Shown piece after piece: positions 45,822 to 54,257 of a stretch of DNA of 64,000 nucleotides (position 1 is the stretch's first letter; the number at the start of each line of letters is the position of its first letter). The stretch covers positions 124,001 to 188,000 of the forward strand of contig CAWCCT010000005.1 of assembly GCA_963794165.1 (NCBI GenBank), given 5' to 3'. Source of the stretch: PALSA-350 sp963794165 (lineage in GTDB: Bacteria > Acidobacteriota > Terriglobia > Terriglobales > Acidobacteriaceae). Made by a program: the position numbers and the translations under genes. A model generated the notes under the pieces. That model saw nothing but the letters and a program-made list of their open reading frames with translations. It was not told the DNA's origin and made no database searches.

Positions 45822-46481
45822 TTAGAACGAAGTAGGGTTGACGTACAACCCGTACGATCCAGGATTGGCGAGCTTCACATACGGTTCGATCTTGGCCAGT
45901 TTCGTCTTCGGCACAATCAGTATGTCGCCAGGTTGAATGGCGGCGTCTTCGCTGATGTCACCCTTCTTCATGACATGTTTGAGGTTAATAAGCCTGGTCG
46001 TCGCGTCGGTTTCGCTAATCGGGTGGATAAGCAAGACCTGGTTGGCTTTGCCGCTTTCTCGAATTCCTCCTGCGATCTCCACCGCGCGCAAAGCTGTCAA
46101 AGTGCCTCGAATCTCGTAACGACCCGGTGTTCCGACTTCGCCGCCAACGACGTAATACGGTTTTTCAAACTCCTTGAGGATCACGGAAATTTCGGGGTCC
46201 TTTAATCGGGTGTTTGCTCTCGCTAAAATCTGCTCCCGGGCTTGATCGACCGTCAGGCCTGATAGTTTCAGCTCTCCCAGCATCGGGAAATCCACGTAAC
46301 CATCGGGCTGAATCGGAGCGGTGGCATCGTATTCGGGGCTGTATCGGTAGGTGAGTCCCAGCACATCGCCGGTATGAAGGTGATACCGGTTGTCACGCGT
46401 TTCCAACTGCGGCCCGGCTGCAGGGAACGCATGAAGGCTAAAGGCGGCCATGCAAACGAGCAATGGAAGTGCTCTTCTCAT
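45822..46481 (-). CDS. Wza-like polysaccharide export protein
   Basis: The 219-residue secreted protein has a Sec signal (LPLLVCMAAFSLHAFPAAG) and a Poly_export domain (HTGDVLGLTYRYSPEYD, DGYVDFPMLGELKLSGLTVDQARE). One SLBB domain follows (PYYVVGGEVGTPGRYEIRGTLTALRAVEIAGG), then a short tail with IQPGDILIVPK. No lipobox Cys is visible, so it is not a classical lipoprotein Wza and is shorter than E. coli Wza (~380). It probably forms the periplasmic/outer-membrane gate for EPS. GAGGG lies before the ATG. It is the second gene of the minus-strand EPS operon, 34 bases after the chain-length gene. Confidence 0.9.
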   Translation of the reverse strand: MRRALPLLVCMAAFSLHAFPAAGPQLETRDNRYHLHTGDVLGLTYRYSPEYDATAPIQPDGYVDFPMLGELKLSGLTVDQAREQILARANTRLKDPEISVILKEFEKPYYVVGGEVGTPGRYEIRGTLTALRAVEIAGGIRESGKANQVLLIHPISETDATTRLINLKHVMKKGDISEDAAIQPGDILIVPKTKLAKIEPYVKLANPGSYGLYVNPTSF

Positions 46482-46515
46482 ATTTACCCTCGATCAATAG
46501 TCGGTTTCGATCTAA

Positions 46516-47961
46516 CTAGTCACCGGTCGCCGGCTGAAACGGTCGTGCACGATAGAGGTCGGGGACCTCAACACGGGAACGCTTACCTTTAGAACCGCGT
46601 TCGGAATCTCGCCAGAAGGCCAGCATGACGGCAAGGAGAAAACCAAACACACCACCCACGGCAAGGTTCACCCCGAGTTTTGGGGATACAGGAATGGGCG
46701 ACACGGTTGGCGTCTCGATCATCGCGACATTGGAGAATTTCGCGCCATCGAGCCAATCTGCGAGACGCGCTTCACCCATTTTCCGCGTATAGAGGTCATA
46801 GTTATCGAGTGCTTCTTTTTCTGCCTGCTGCAATTGCTGGAGCTTTACCGAGTCTCTTTCCATGCGCGCGAGCTCGCTCACATAGGCGGACTGTGTTGTC
46901 ATCAAAGCCGCTCTTCTTGCTTCCAGCGCTTTGACCTCAACCGCACCGCGCGAAATTTCAGATTCGGCCGCTTGGCGGATAGGGTTGATGTCTGTTGTCC
47001 GTTCCGTCGCCGGCTCATTCTGGAGGTGGCGCAGTTGTTCCTCAGTCGAAGCGATCTGCTCGTCCAGTTCTGTGATTAGGCGATCGCCCGGTTTGAACTT
47101 GACAGACATCGCGATACGACGGTTACGCAAGTCGGCGAGCATGGTGCCAAGCTGCTGTACAGCCATCTGGTTTGGGACTGCACGAACCTGTGTTGTCAGC
47201 CGATCCGACAATGTTGATATTTCGCTGTTGTTGGCAGCGAGGCGAGCCCGCTGCTCGATAATCTTGACCTGAGCTTCCCTCAGTTGATTTTCAGTACTCT
47301 GCAGCCCATCAATATCCGCGCTCTGTTGTTGAGGCATCGAAAACAGTGATGCGGTCTGGTGAAATGCGGTCAGTGCAGCGCGCGCGTCCTGAAGTTGGTC
47401 CGCGTAGTGCTTCTGCTGCTCAGCGAAGAATTGATACGTGCCAGGCGCATCGTGTGCGGCTAGATGTGCGGCCAGGTAAAGCTTGCCGAGGGTATGCAGC
47501 GCCGCAACGGCCTTGTCGGGGTCATCCGACTTGTAGGCGACCTGAATGATATTGGTCCTGTGAACTGCTGTTACGTTGAGGTTCTTCTCCAATGCAAGGA
47601 TGGCGCGCTCCATACTTTTGGAAGTTGGAGACGCGTGTTGGTCGCGTAGATAGCGCTGGTAGAGCTTTTGATCTGCAACCACGCCGCGGAGGATGTCCTG
47701 GCTTTTCAGCAGCTCCATCTCCGAATTGACTTCGGCCTCGGTCAGATCCTGACGCGGCGGCTCCTGCTGGTTGCGCTCGGGTGTAATCACCAGGTCGGCG
47801 CGCTCGTTGTTGACGAGGAACTTCATCGTCGATTCATAGCGACGGGGCATGATGGTCGTTACCAGGGCCGCCAGAGCAATGCATATGACGGGCGTGGCAA
47901 GCATGGCTACCCAGTGACGCTCAAAAAGAGCGGTGACAGAAATGTCCTGGTCTGCAGGCAT
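46516..47961 (-). CDS. Wzz/GNVR chain-length determinant without kinase domain
   Basis: The 481-residue inner-membrane protein has TM1 at ~17-35 (AMLATPVICIALAALVTTI) and a Wzz N-domain (ESTMKFLVNNERADLVITPE). Long periplasmic coiled coils (~190-400) follow, then TM2 at ~440-460 (LAVGGVFGFLLAVMLAFW) and a short basic cytosolic tail. It lacks the BY-kinase found in Wzc. Its periplasmic half is paralogous to the 33707 fusion (shared EVNSxxELLKxxDIL and LxTLGKLYLAxH). AGAGG precedes ATG 47961. It is the first gene of the minus-strand EPS run. Confidence 0.9.
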   Translation of the reverse strand: MPADQDISVTALFERHWVAMLATPVICIALAALVTTIMPRRYESTMKFLVNNERADLVITPERNQQEPPRQDLTEAEVNSEMELLKSQDILRGVVADQKLYQRYLRDQHASPTSKSMERAILALEKNLNVTAVHRTNIIQVAYKSDDPDKAVAALHTLGKLYLAAHLAAHDAPGTYQFFAEQQKHYADQLQDARAALTAFHQTASLFSMPQQQSADIDGLQSTENQLREAQVKIIEQRARLAANNSEISTLSDRLTTQVRAVPNQMAVQQLGTMLADLRNRRIAMSVKFKPGDRLITELDEQIASTEEQLRHLQNEPATERTTDINPIRQAAESEISRGAVEVKALEARRAALMTTQSAYVSELARMERDSVKLQQLQQAEKEALDNYDLYTRKMGEARLADWLDGAKFSNVAMIETPTVSPIPVSPKLGVNLAVGGVFGFLLAVMLAFWRDSERGSKGKRSRVEVPDLYRARPFQPATGD

Positions 47962-49477
47962 TGATTTCAGTACCTCTAAATGTGCGTCTTCACGGCAGAC
48001 TGGACTCGTCTGCCTCGCTACTGCGTGTCAAATGTTTTGGGGCCCTGCCTGCGGTGCAGGCGTCTGACTTCACAGCTATATCTGGTGCTCTGAGGAGCAC
48101 TCGTTCGTTTGAACGAACGGCTTCACTACCTAAAACTTGCCTGATGTTAACGACTAAGTCAAGTGATTATCTGTTAATTTGGCGAGACTTCTAACGGGAT
48201 TGTTTTCGTTGCATGTATTTCGCCGCGTCGTATTTCAGATCACGGCCTTGGTGGAGCCTCGTTTAGCGCAAACAAGGCGCCACCCAGTGTAGACGCGGTT
48301 TCCCTCTACTTTTCTGGTCGAGGCCTAGAAATGAAAACGTGATTAGATTCGCTCGATCGTGATTCTATTACACGGTTCCTAGATACAAACTACATGAATG
48401 CCGGAAGACGGACTCACGCCGTCGATCCGCCCCACTGCTCGCCGCGGTCGCATTTCTGCAGCGGTTGCCCGGAGCCAAGAAAAAAGTACCTCGCATGTCT
48501 TTGATCGGTCAACGGTCGAACACCTGCAACGGGTGTGCGGCCCCTAATGTTTTGTTTAAGAATGAAATAGACCAATCAGTCTACCGATTAAGGACCTGAA
48601 AACGAGGTCCTTTACTCAGTTGAGATCGGTGTGATGAACGCCTTTTCAACCGCGATGCCGACAGAGCCGGCAATTTTATACGCGAGCTACAGTGCAAGCC
48701 ACGACACGGATCAAGGATTCTGTCTCTTCTCAACTTTCCGTTCGGACGAAAAGGGGCTGCCTGCCAACCTATGCCGTCTCCGGTTGCAACCCATCATGGC
48801 GGTTACGTGTTGGATGTTCTGCATGGATATGCGACCAGCGGCAGCGCGTTCGGTGAACTAGCAGAGCTTCTTTTCCTTCTGACGCTGCACTCATTCGAGG
48901 TCTATCGGTCGGCCGCTATGCTTGCTTCCTCTACTCGCTTCTTTGTGGCGGCAGTGTGACTTGGAACCGACGGGAGAAAAATCTCCATGCGCTTGGTCAC
49001 AGAAGTAATCATATCCGGCCCTTGGTACGTTACGCGCGCACACATTCCCGAAACTATAGTTGCTGGACCTGAGGGAATGCTGGCACACCTGTGGACAACG
49101 GCTCATTAATAGGAGAAGCCATGCTATCCTGCTCTTAGTTCAGGTGCGATCTAGGAAGTATTGTTGCAGTCTTGATTCGGGTGAAGCCGCTCCCCCTTTG
49201 ATATCGGGTCTGCGCCGCTGTCGAGCGCACCGGAAACAGAACGCGGCCCTGCCGACGTTTCCCCGCGATTTGTTCTTGAATACGGCTAGAGCGCGTGAGA
49301 ACATCTGCTCGTTCTGCCGGGGCCCCAATACTCAACACGCCGCTCGTTCGAAAGGAAACCATTCCTTAGACTGAGCTCTGCTATGCACCAAATGGCGGTG
49401 CTCGAAAAAGCTCGATGTTCCACAGCTCCCCCGATCAATCTAGTAGCTGTGCCAAAGAGGGCCAATAGGCAAAAATC
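47962..49477. other. 1.5-kb non-coding region with several hairpins between divergent EPS units
   Basis: I find no convincing gene here; short frames such as 48631-48861 lack any domain. Palindromes are frequent: GCCTGC/GCAGGC (48047-48061), GTGCTC/GAGCAC (48085-48100), CGTTCGTT/AACGAACG (48102-48119), an imperfect 13-bp stem with a 5-base loop (48250-48284), and AGGACCT/AGGTCCT (48591-48611). A 14-base direct repeat beginning CGTGATT lies at 48339 and 48358. The first three lie 85-160 bases upstream of the chain-length gene start and could form its leader RNA. The promoter for 49478 must also lie here, but I cannot assign it. Confidence 0.6.
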
Positions 49478-51010
49478 ATGGTTTTGGATTATTACAAGCT
49501 GCAAGAACAGCCTTTTGGAGTTACACCGGACTCCCGTTACCTGGTTCTAACCCCCACGCACAAAGAGGCGCTGGACTCCCTTATCTATGGGATCGAGTCC
49601 GGCTGCGGTTTTGTCGCGCTGATCGCCACACCCGGGTTGGGAAAGACCACCCTGCTCTTTGAAGCGTTGAGTATTCTTCGCGATAAGGCCCGCATCGTAT
49701 TTTTGTTTCAAACCATATCCACTCCGTTGGATCTTCTCCGGGCTCTGCTCTCCGGCCTCGGCGTGCGCGATTTGCAGGGAAGCCTGGTCGAAATGCAAAT
49801 CAGGCTCAAGGATCTGCTCACTGAACAATTCCGCCAGGGGAAGCGGGTTGTCGTGGTCATCGATGAAGCCCAGAATCTGGACGACTCCGTGCTTGAGCTG
49901 GTGCGCATGCTTTCGAACTTCGAGACCGCGCGCGATAAGCTCATTCAAATCATTCTCGCCGGGCAGCCGCAACTGGCAGAGAACATAGGCTCGCCGGAGC
50001 TGGTGCAACTAAGGCAGCGGATTTCCATTTTCGCTTCCCTCCGGCCGTTCACCCCGGAAGAGACAGCGGGCTATATCAACCACCGGCTGCGGACGGCCGG
50101 GTATGCCTCTGATATGCCCCTGTTTACCAAGGACGCCCTGGCGCTCATTTCCCTCTGCAGCGAAGGCATTCCGCGGAACATCAACAACCTTTGCTTCAAC
50201 GCGCTGTCGCTGGGATCCGCGCTGCAGCAGAAACCAATCGATCGCGATGTGATCCGGCAAGTCATTGCCGATCTCGATCTTGGGCCGTTGCGCAAGAAAG
50301 GCCACCTGCTGCTGCAGCCGGTGGAGGAGATTTCCAGCCCCAGGGTTCCGGCGATGTTTTCGACTGCAGAGCCATCGCCCTCGATGTTCGCAGGCTGGGT
50401 CCCGAGGGCAGCCATTGCCTTCGTGGTTCTGCTCGCGGTGGCCGGTTCGCTCTTTGAAGGCCGCCATTGGCTGGCTCGATCCGCCACGCCCCAATCGGCT
50501 GCTGCGGCTTCGGTGCAGCCAGCTGCAACGGGCTCCTCGCCCGTGGTCGCCGACTCTCTACCTCCGGTTTCCTCCGACCCGCCAGGCGCGTCGGCCTCCG
50601 AGCCGCCATTGCCGGCGGTGAAGTCCGAGCCGTCGTTTCCGTCGAACTCTTTGCCGTCTGACCCAGCGGTCGCTGCCGCCGCGGATCCAGCCGCCGGCGT
50701 GCAGACCAATCGACCACTGCCTCCCCCCGTCTCCCCAGCCTCAACTTTGTTGAGTGCTGATAAAACTGCGCAGACGGCGGATTCGGTCGGCGTCGTCGAG
50801 GTGACCCCCGGGCAGACCTTGCTGGGTATTTGTACGGAGAAATTTGGCACCTGCACGGCGGAACTCTTGCAGCAAATTCATGAACTCAACCCTCGGATGA
50901 ACGACCCTGACCACATCGAGACGGGTCAGAAACTCCGCCTCCCGGTTCTGGCTGCCCAATCGAATGGCGGTGAGCCGCGCAAGAACTCCGAAAGGGGAAC
51001 ACACGAGTAG
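49478..51010 (+). CDS. ExeA/GspA-type AAA+ ATPase with TM segment and C-terminal LysM domain
   Basis: The 510-residue protein begins with an ExeA-like ATPase (1-~275): DYYKLQEQPFGVTPDSRY, Walker A ATPGLGKTT, Walker B VVVIDEAQNLDD, sensor-1 LSNFET, arginine region LRQRI, sensor-2 GIPRNINNLC. A TM near 307-325 (AAIAFVVLLAVAGSLF) and a ~110-residue Pro/Ser/Ala-rich periplasmic linker lead to a LysM domain (VTPGQTLLGICTEKFGTC...LNPRMNDPDHIETGQKLRLP). ExeA/GspA relatives couple ATP use to peptidoglycan contact for secretin assembly. This one may anchor an EPS export complex to the wall. The ATPase is closely paralogous to the C-terminus of the 33707 fusion. Confidence 0.9.
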   Translation: MVLDYYKLQEQPFGVTPDSRYLVLTPTHKEALDSLIYGIESGCGFVALIATPGLGKTTLLFEALSILRDKARIVFLFQTISTPLDLLRALLSGLGVRDLQGSLVEMQIRLKDLLTEQFRQGKRVVVVIDEAQNLDDSVLELVRMLSNFETARDKLIQIILAGQPQLAENIGSPELVQLRQRISIFASLRPFTPEETAGYINHRLRTAGYASDMPLFTKDALALISLCSEGIPRNINNLCFNALSLGSALQQKPIDRDVIRQVIADLDLGPLRKKGHLLLQPVEEISSPRVPAMFSTAEPSPSMFAGWVPRAAIAFVVLLAVAGSLFEGRHWLARSATPQSAAAASVQPAATGSSPVVADSLPPVSSDPPGASASEPPLPAVKSEPSFPSNSLPSDPAVAAAADPAAGVQTNRPLPPPVSPASTLLSADKTAQTADSVGVVEVTPGQTLLGICTEKFGTCTAELLQQIHELNPRMNDPDHIETGQKLRLPVLAAQSNGGEPRKNSERGTHE

Positions 51011-51111
51011 GGTGCCTAGATGTTGAGGACTGAGGGCGCGGGCTTCCCTGCATCTTCCTGATAAGATGGTGCCTTAAGCGCCCCAAAGAGCAAGAAAGCA
51101 GGAAATGCAGT

Positions 51112-51771
51112 ATGTCCCTCAGAATTAACGACACAGCTCCCGATTTCACCGCCGAAACGACCCATGGTCCGATCCATTTTCATGAGTGGATCGGCGATGG
51201 CTGGGCCATCCTGTTTTCTCATCCCAAAGACTTCACTCCCGTCTGTACGACAGAGCTGGGAAGCGTGGCCGGCCTGGAGCAGGAATTTAAAAAGCGCAAT
51301 ACCAAGGTGATCGGGCTGAGCGTCGATCCGGTGAGCAGCCATGGAAAATGGGCCCAGGATATCGAAGATACGGGTGGGTTCAAGGTGAACTATCCCATGA
51401 TCGGAGACACCGAGCTTAAGGTGGCAAAGCTGTACGACATGCTGCCCGGCGACGCAGGTGACACGTCCGAAGGCCGCACCGCAGCGACGAATGCTACCGT
51501 GCGCACCGTCTTCATCGTCGGGCCGGACAAGAAAATCAAGCTGCACCTGAGTTATCCCATGACCACAGGCCGGAATTTTCCGGAACTGCTGCGCGTGATC
51601 GATTCCATGCAGCTGACAGCCAGGCACAAGGTGGCCACTCCGGCAAACTGGAAGCAGGGCGAGGATGTCATCATTCTGCCCTCGGTTACGGACGAAGAGG
51701 CCAAGCTAAAATATGCCGAGGGCTGGAAATCACCCAAGCCCTATCTTCGTCTCGTTTCCCAACCTGACTAA
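51112..51771 (+). CDS. 1-Cys peroxiredoxin (Prx6 / AhpC-TSA family)
   Basis: The 219-residue cytosolic peroxidase has the peroxidatic motif DFTPVCTTELG with Cys45, the supporting Arg in ATVRTVFIVGPDK, and the Prx6-type C-terminal extension (TPANWKQGEDVIILPSVTDEEA). No resolving Cys is seen near the C-terminus, consistent with 1-Cys enzymes that use an external thiol. It reduces hydrogen peroxide and organic hydroperoxides. GCAGGAAATG lies before the ATG. Its TAA overlaps the next ATG by one base (TAATG), coupling it to the RhaM-like gene. Confidence 0.93.
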   Translation: MSLRINDTAPDFTAETTHGPIHFHEWIGDGWAILFSHPKDFTPVCTTELGSVAGLEQEFKKRNTKVIGLSVDPVSSHGKWAQDIEDTGGFKVNYPMIGDTELKVAKLYDMLPGDAGDTSEGRTAATNATVRTVFIVGPDKKIKLHLSYPMTTGRNFPELLRVIDSMQLTARHKVATPANWKQGEDVIILPSVTDEEAKLKYAEGWKSPKPYLRLVSQPD

Positions 51772-52088
51772 TGCAGCGGGTCGCGTTCCTTCTGCGGCTG
51801 CGTCCGGGCGCTGAAGAGGCGTACGACAAAGCTCATGAAGAGGTATGGCCGGAGATGCTGGCACTGCTCAAGCGCGCCGGTATCTCCGAGTACTCCATCT
51901 TCCGCCGCGACCAGCTTCTTGTTTTATCGATGCATGTCGACAATTTCGATGAGACGTGGGCGCGGATAGAAGCCGATCCAGTCAATGCTCGTTGGCAGCA
52001 GGCCATGGCTCCTTACTTTGCGCCCCTTGATCCGCTGCTTCCAGGGGAGCGCTTTCCCATGATGCGGGAAGTGTTCTACATGCCATAG
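51771..52088 (+). CDS. L-rhamnose mutarotase-like protein (RhaM family)
   Basis: The 105-residue ferredoxin-like fold protein reads QRVAFLLRLRPGAEEAYDKAHEEVWPEMLALLKRAGI. The His22-type residue (AHEEVWPE) and the paired Trp pattern (DETWARIEADPVNARWQQ) are the RhaM signature. RhaM interconverts alpha and beta L-rhamnopyranose. There are no rhamnose catabolic genes beside it, and it is coupled to a peroxiredoxin by a one-base overlap, so a different role is possible. It is convergent with the TetR gene, whose end lies one base away. Confidence 0.87.
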   Translation: MQRVAFLLRLRPGAEEAYDKAHEEVWPEMLALLKRAGISEYSIFRRDQLLVLSMHVDNFDETWARIEADPVNARWQQAMAPYFAPLDPLLPGERFPMMREVFYMP

Positions 52089-52089
52089 C

Positions 52090-52704
52090 TCAGGCGGCGA
52101 ACTGGTCCAGCAACAAATGGAGCAACTTGCGCAACAGCTTCTTGCTGCCCTGGTCCCGCGCTACCAACTCCAACTCCCGCGCGAGCGTAAGGGTGGCGTA
52201 ACCATGGACCACACTCCAGGCAGCCGCAACCAAGGCTTGCTGCCGGTCCACTGGCGCACCCGGCAGCAGGTCTTTCGCCGCTTCCTCTAAGAGCAGATAG
52301 GAAGCGTCGGCGGCAGGTCGAACCTGGGGATACTCTGCTTTGGAAATGCCCCCTTCCCACATCACCTTGAAGTGCGACCGGTGCTCCAGCGCGAAGTCGA
52401 CATAGGCCACGCCCATCTCCACCAGGCGCTTTACCTTGTCTTTCGGATTGCTTTTGAAGGCCCGTGCCAGGGCATCGTGAAACATGACAAAGCCTTCGGC
52501 GGCGATTTCGGCCAGCAAAGCCTCTTTATCTTTGAAATGGCGGTAGGGAGCCGCTACGCTCACACCGGCCAGGCGCGCAGCATCGCTTAAAGCCAGCCCT
52601 TTGACGCCATGCTCCTCGATCAGCAGCAGCGCCGCGCGCAGCAGTGCTGCACGAAGGTCTCCATGATGATAGGGGCGTTTTGCGAGACGTGGCTTGGTGG
52701 ACAA
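52090..52704 (-). CDS. TetR/AcrR-family transcriptional regulator
   Basis: The 204-residue repressor has the N-terminal helix-turn-helix YHHGDLRAALLRAAL, GLALSDAARLAGVSVAAPYRHFKDKEAL (about 10-60). The ligand domain is of the WHG/TetR_C_33-like type (VEMGVAYVDFALEHRSHFKVMW). It is divergently transcribed from a two-gene membrane module, with a 98-base gap containing the perfect palindrome TAACAT-TT-ATGTTA, its likely operator. The inducer is unknown; control of the membrane pair is inferred from position only. Confidence 0.92.
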   Translation of the reverse strand: MSTKPRLAKRPYHHGDLRAALLRAALLLIEEHGVKGLALSDAARLAGVSVAAPYRHFKDKEALLAEIAAEGFVMFHDALARAFKSNPKDKVKRLVEMGVAYVDFALEHRSHFKVMWEGGISKAEYPQVRPAADASYLLLEEAAKDLLPGAPVDRQQALVAAAWSVVHGYATLTLARELELVARDQGSKKLLRKLLHLLLDQFAA

Positions 52705-52751
52705 TGGTCTTCCTGGCTGGTCAATTTATTTTACCTGAATGTGAAACCGAC

Positions 52752-52765
52752 TAACATTTATGTTA
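52752..52765. promoter_or_regulatory. TetR operator candidate
   Basis: TAACAT-TT-ATGTTA is a perfect 6-bp inverted repeat with a 2-base centre. It lies in the AT-rich gap between the divergent TetR and membrane-protein genes, about 38 bases ahead of the latter's ATG. TAAAAT on the minus strand nearby could be the TetR -10. The position fits a shared operator, though the arms are short. Confidence 0.5.
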
Positions 52766-52802
52766 ATCTCTCTTACATTGGAACGCGTACGTGGGAGGCT
52801 GG

Positions 52803-53792
52803 ATGAATTCTCTCGAGCGAGGCCGAGGAGTTTGGAGCAGGGCGGTGGCCATGGGGTTCGCTACGGCGCCGGCGCTGACGGTGCTGGGTTTCATCATGGC
52901 GGCCGATTTTGCGCTTTCCATGGTTGGCCTGGTTGTCGATCGGCGGCTGATTACGGGGGCGCCCGCTTGGCTCAAGCCGGCGAAATTCGGGTTTTCCACC
53001 ATGATCGCTGCCTGGAGCTTCGCCTTGTGTATTGCGTCCACCACTCTCTGGCCGCGCTTGGTGCGCGCGCTGGATATCGTATTGGCGGCATGTCTGTTTC
53101 TTGAGATCGCGCTGATCGATATGCAGGCGGCACGGGGCACCAGCAGCCACTTTAACGTGGCCACGCAATTTGACGGCACGGTCTTTGCCGTCATGGGGGT
53201 GAGCATCGCCTGTATCTGGCTGGCAATGCTGGTGCTCACTCTGGTTCTTTTTCGGCAAAGGTTTAGCGCGTCTTCCTGGGGATGGTCGCTTCGATTAGGG
53301 ATGGTCCTGGCGCTCGTCGGGACAGGCTCAGGCGGGTTGATGACCGTGCCCAACTCGCAGCAGTTAGCGGAGGCTCATGTGACCGGCAGGCTTCTGGTTG
53401 CGGGAGGGCATACGGTGGGGGCTCCGGACGGCGGCCGCGGATTGCCGATCACCGGCTGGAGCGCCGATCATGGCGACCTGCGGATCGCGCACTTTATAGG
53501 CATGCATGGTTTGCAGGTAATACCTCTGCTGGCCTGGTGGATGGCGCGGCGGCGGGCGCGGGTTGACGACCGCACGCAGCGTAATCTTATTTTTGCCGCA
53601 GCCACCAGCTACCTTACGCTTTTTGCGCTGATACTTTGGCAAGCCTTCCGGGGGCAATCGATTGCGCAACCGGATTGGTTGTCGTTGGCAAGCTATGGTG
53701 CGTGGCTGGTGGGTACAGTGGTTGCTGTGGTTGTGATCCGGGGCAGGCACAGCGCGGCCTACATTCTCGAGACTAAGGAAGGCGTTTCATGA
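52803..53792 (+). CDS. Polytopic membrane protein of unknown function
   Basis: The 329-residue protein has about eight hydrophobic helices (for example ~15-40, 58-80, 88-105, 125-150, 163-180, 225-245, 263-285, 292-312). Polar features in membrane context are RLITGAPAWLKPAKFG near 50-65 and DLRIAHFIGMHGLQVIPLLAWW near 225-246, where two His could bind metal or haem. I do not recognise the family. The ATG at 52803 follows GGGAGGCTGG; a GTG 12 bases upstream is possible. It overlaps the ABA4-like gene by 4 bases (ATGA), so they form one operon divergent from the TetR gene. Confidence 0.75.
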   Translation: MNSLERGRGVWSRAVAMGFATAPALTVLGFIMAADFALSMVGLVVDRRLITGAPAWLKPAKFGFSTMIAAWSFALCIASTTLWPRLVRALDIVLAACLFLEIALIDMQAARGTSSHFNVATQFDGTVFAVMGVSIACIWLAMLVLTLVLFRQRFSASSWGWSLRLGMVLALVGTGSGGLMTVPNSQQLAEAHVTGRLLVAGGHTVGAPDGGRGLPITGWSADHGDLRIAHFIGMHGLQVIPLLAWWMARRRARVDDRTQRNLIFAAATSYLTLFALILWQAFRGQSIAQPDWLSLASYGAWLVGTVVAVVVIRGRHSAAYILETKEGVS

Positions 53793-54250
53793 CTGCAGAT
53801 GGGCTCTTTCGGCTTTGCAACAGCACGGCGTTGGCTGGGTGGCTGCTGTTAGTGGCTACGGGTTGGTCGCCGCGTGCCTCGCGCATCATTTCGTCGCTGA
53901 TAACAGGTTTGTTGGTGCCGGCGCTACTGAGTGCGCTCTACCTGGCGCTAATCATCACGCATTGGGGCGGCCACAGGGGTGGATTCGGCTCGCTTAGCGG
54001 TGTCATGTTGCTTTTCACGGACCGTTGGCTGGTACTTGCGGGATGGGTTCATTATCTGGCGTTCGATCTTTTTATCGGAAGCTGGCAGGTACGAGATGCG
54101 CGGCGCAATCGTGTACCGTTTGTGCTGGTGGTACCTTGCCTGGTGTTCACCTTCCTTTTTGGGCCTATTGGGTTGTTGTTGTATTTGCTGCTGGCGGGAG
54201 TCGCCTCGCGTGGGAAAGCGTGGCCTGGGCATCCGGCGGTCGTGACGTAA
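53789..54250 (+). CDS. ABA4-like membrane protein (DUF4281)
   Basis: The 153-residue protein has four TM helices and the ABA4 pattern: FRLCNSTALAGWLLL at the start, SLSGVMLLFTDRWLVLAGWVHYLAFDLFIGSW in the middle (conserved W, H, F-D), ARRNRVPFVLVVPCL, then FLFGPIGLLLYLLL. Plant ABA4 is needed for neoxanthin synthesis, while bacterial members have no settled role. It starts within the upstream membrane-protein gene (ATGA overlap), suggesting the two work together in the membrane. No carotenoid genes are present in this window. Confidence 0.82.
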   Translation: MTADGLFRLCNSTALAGWLLLVATGWSPRASRIISSLITGLLVPALLSALYLALIITHWGGHRGGFGSLSGVMLLFTDRWLVLAGWVHYLAFDLFIGSWQVRDARRNRVPFVLVVPCLVFTFLFGPIGLLLYLLLAGVASRGKAWPGHPAVVT

Positions 54251-54257
54251 GCCCACT

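Noticed and set aside
48241..48500. Possible c-di-GMP (GEMM) riboswitch upstream of the EPS operon
   Set aside because: Some G-rich and GCAAAC-like words are present, but the ordered conserved core of GEMM is not; only generic hairpins can be supported.
48631..48861. 76-codon open frame in the EPS intergenic region
   Set aside because: Met/Ala/Cys-rich sequence without homology to any family I know and without start signals.
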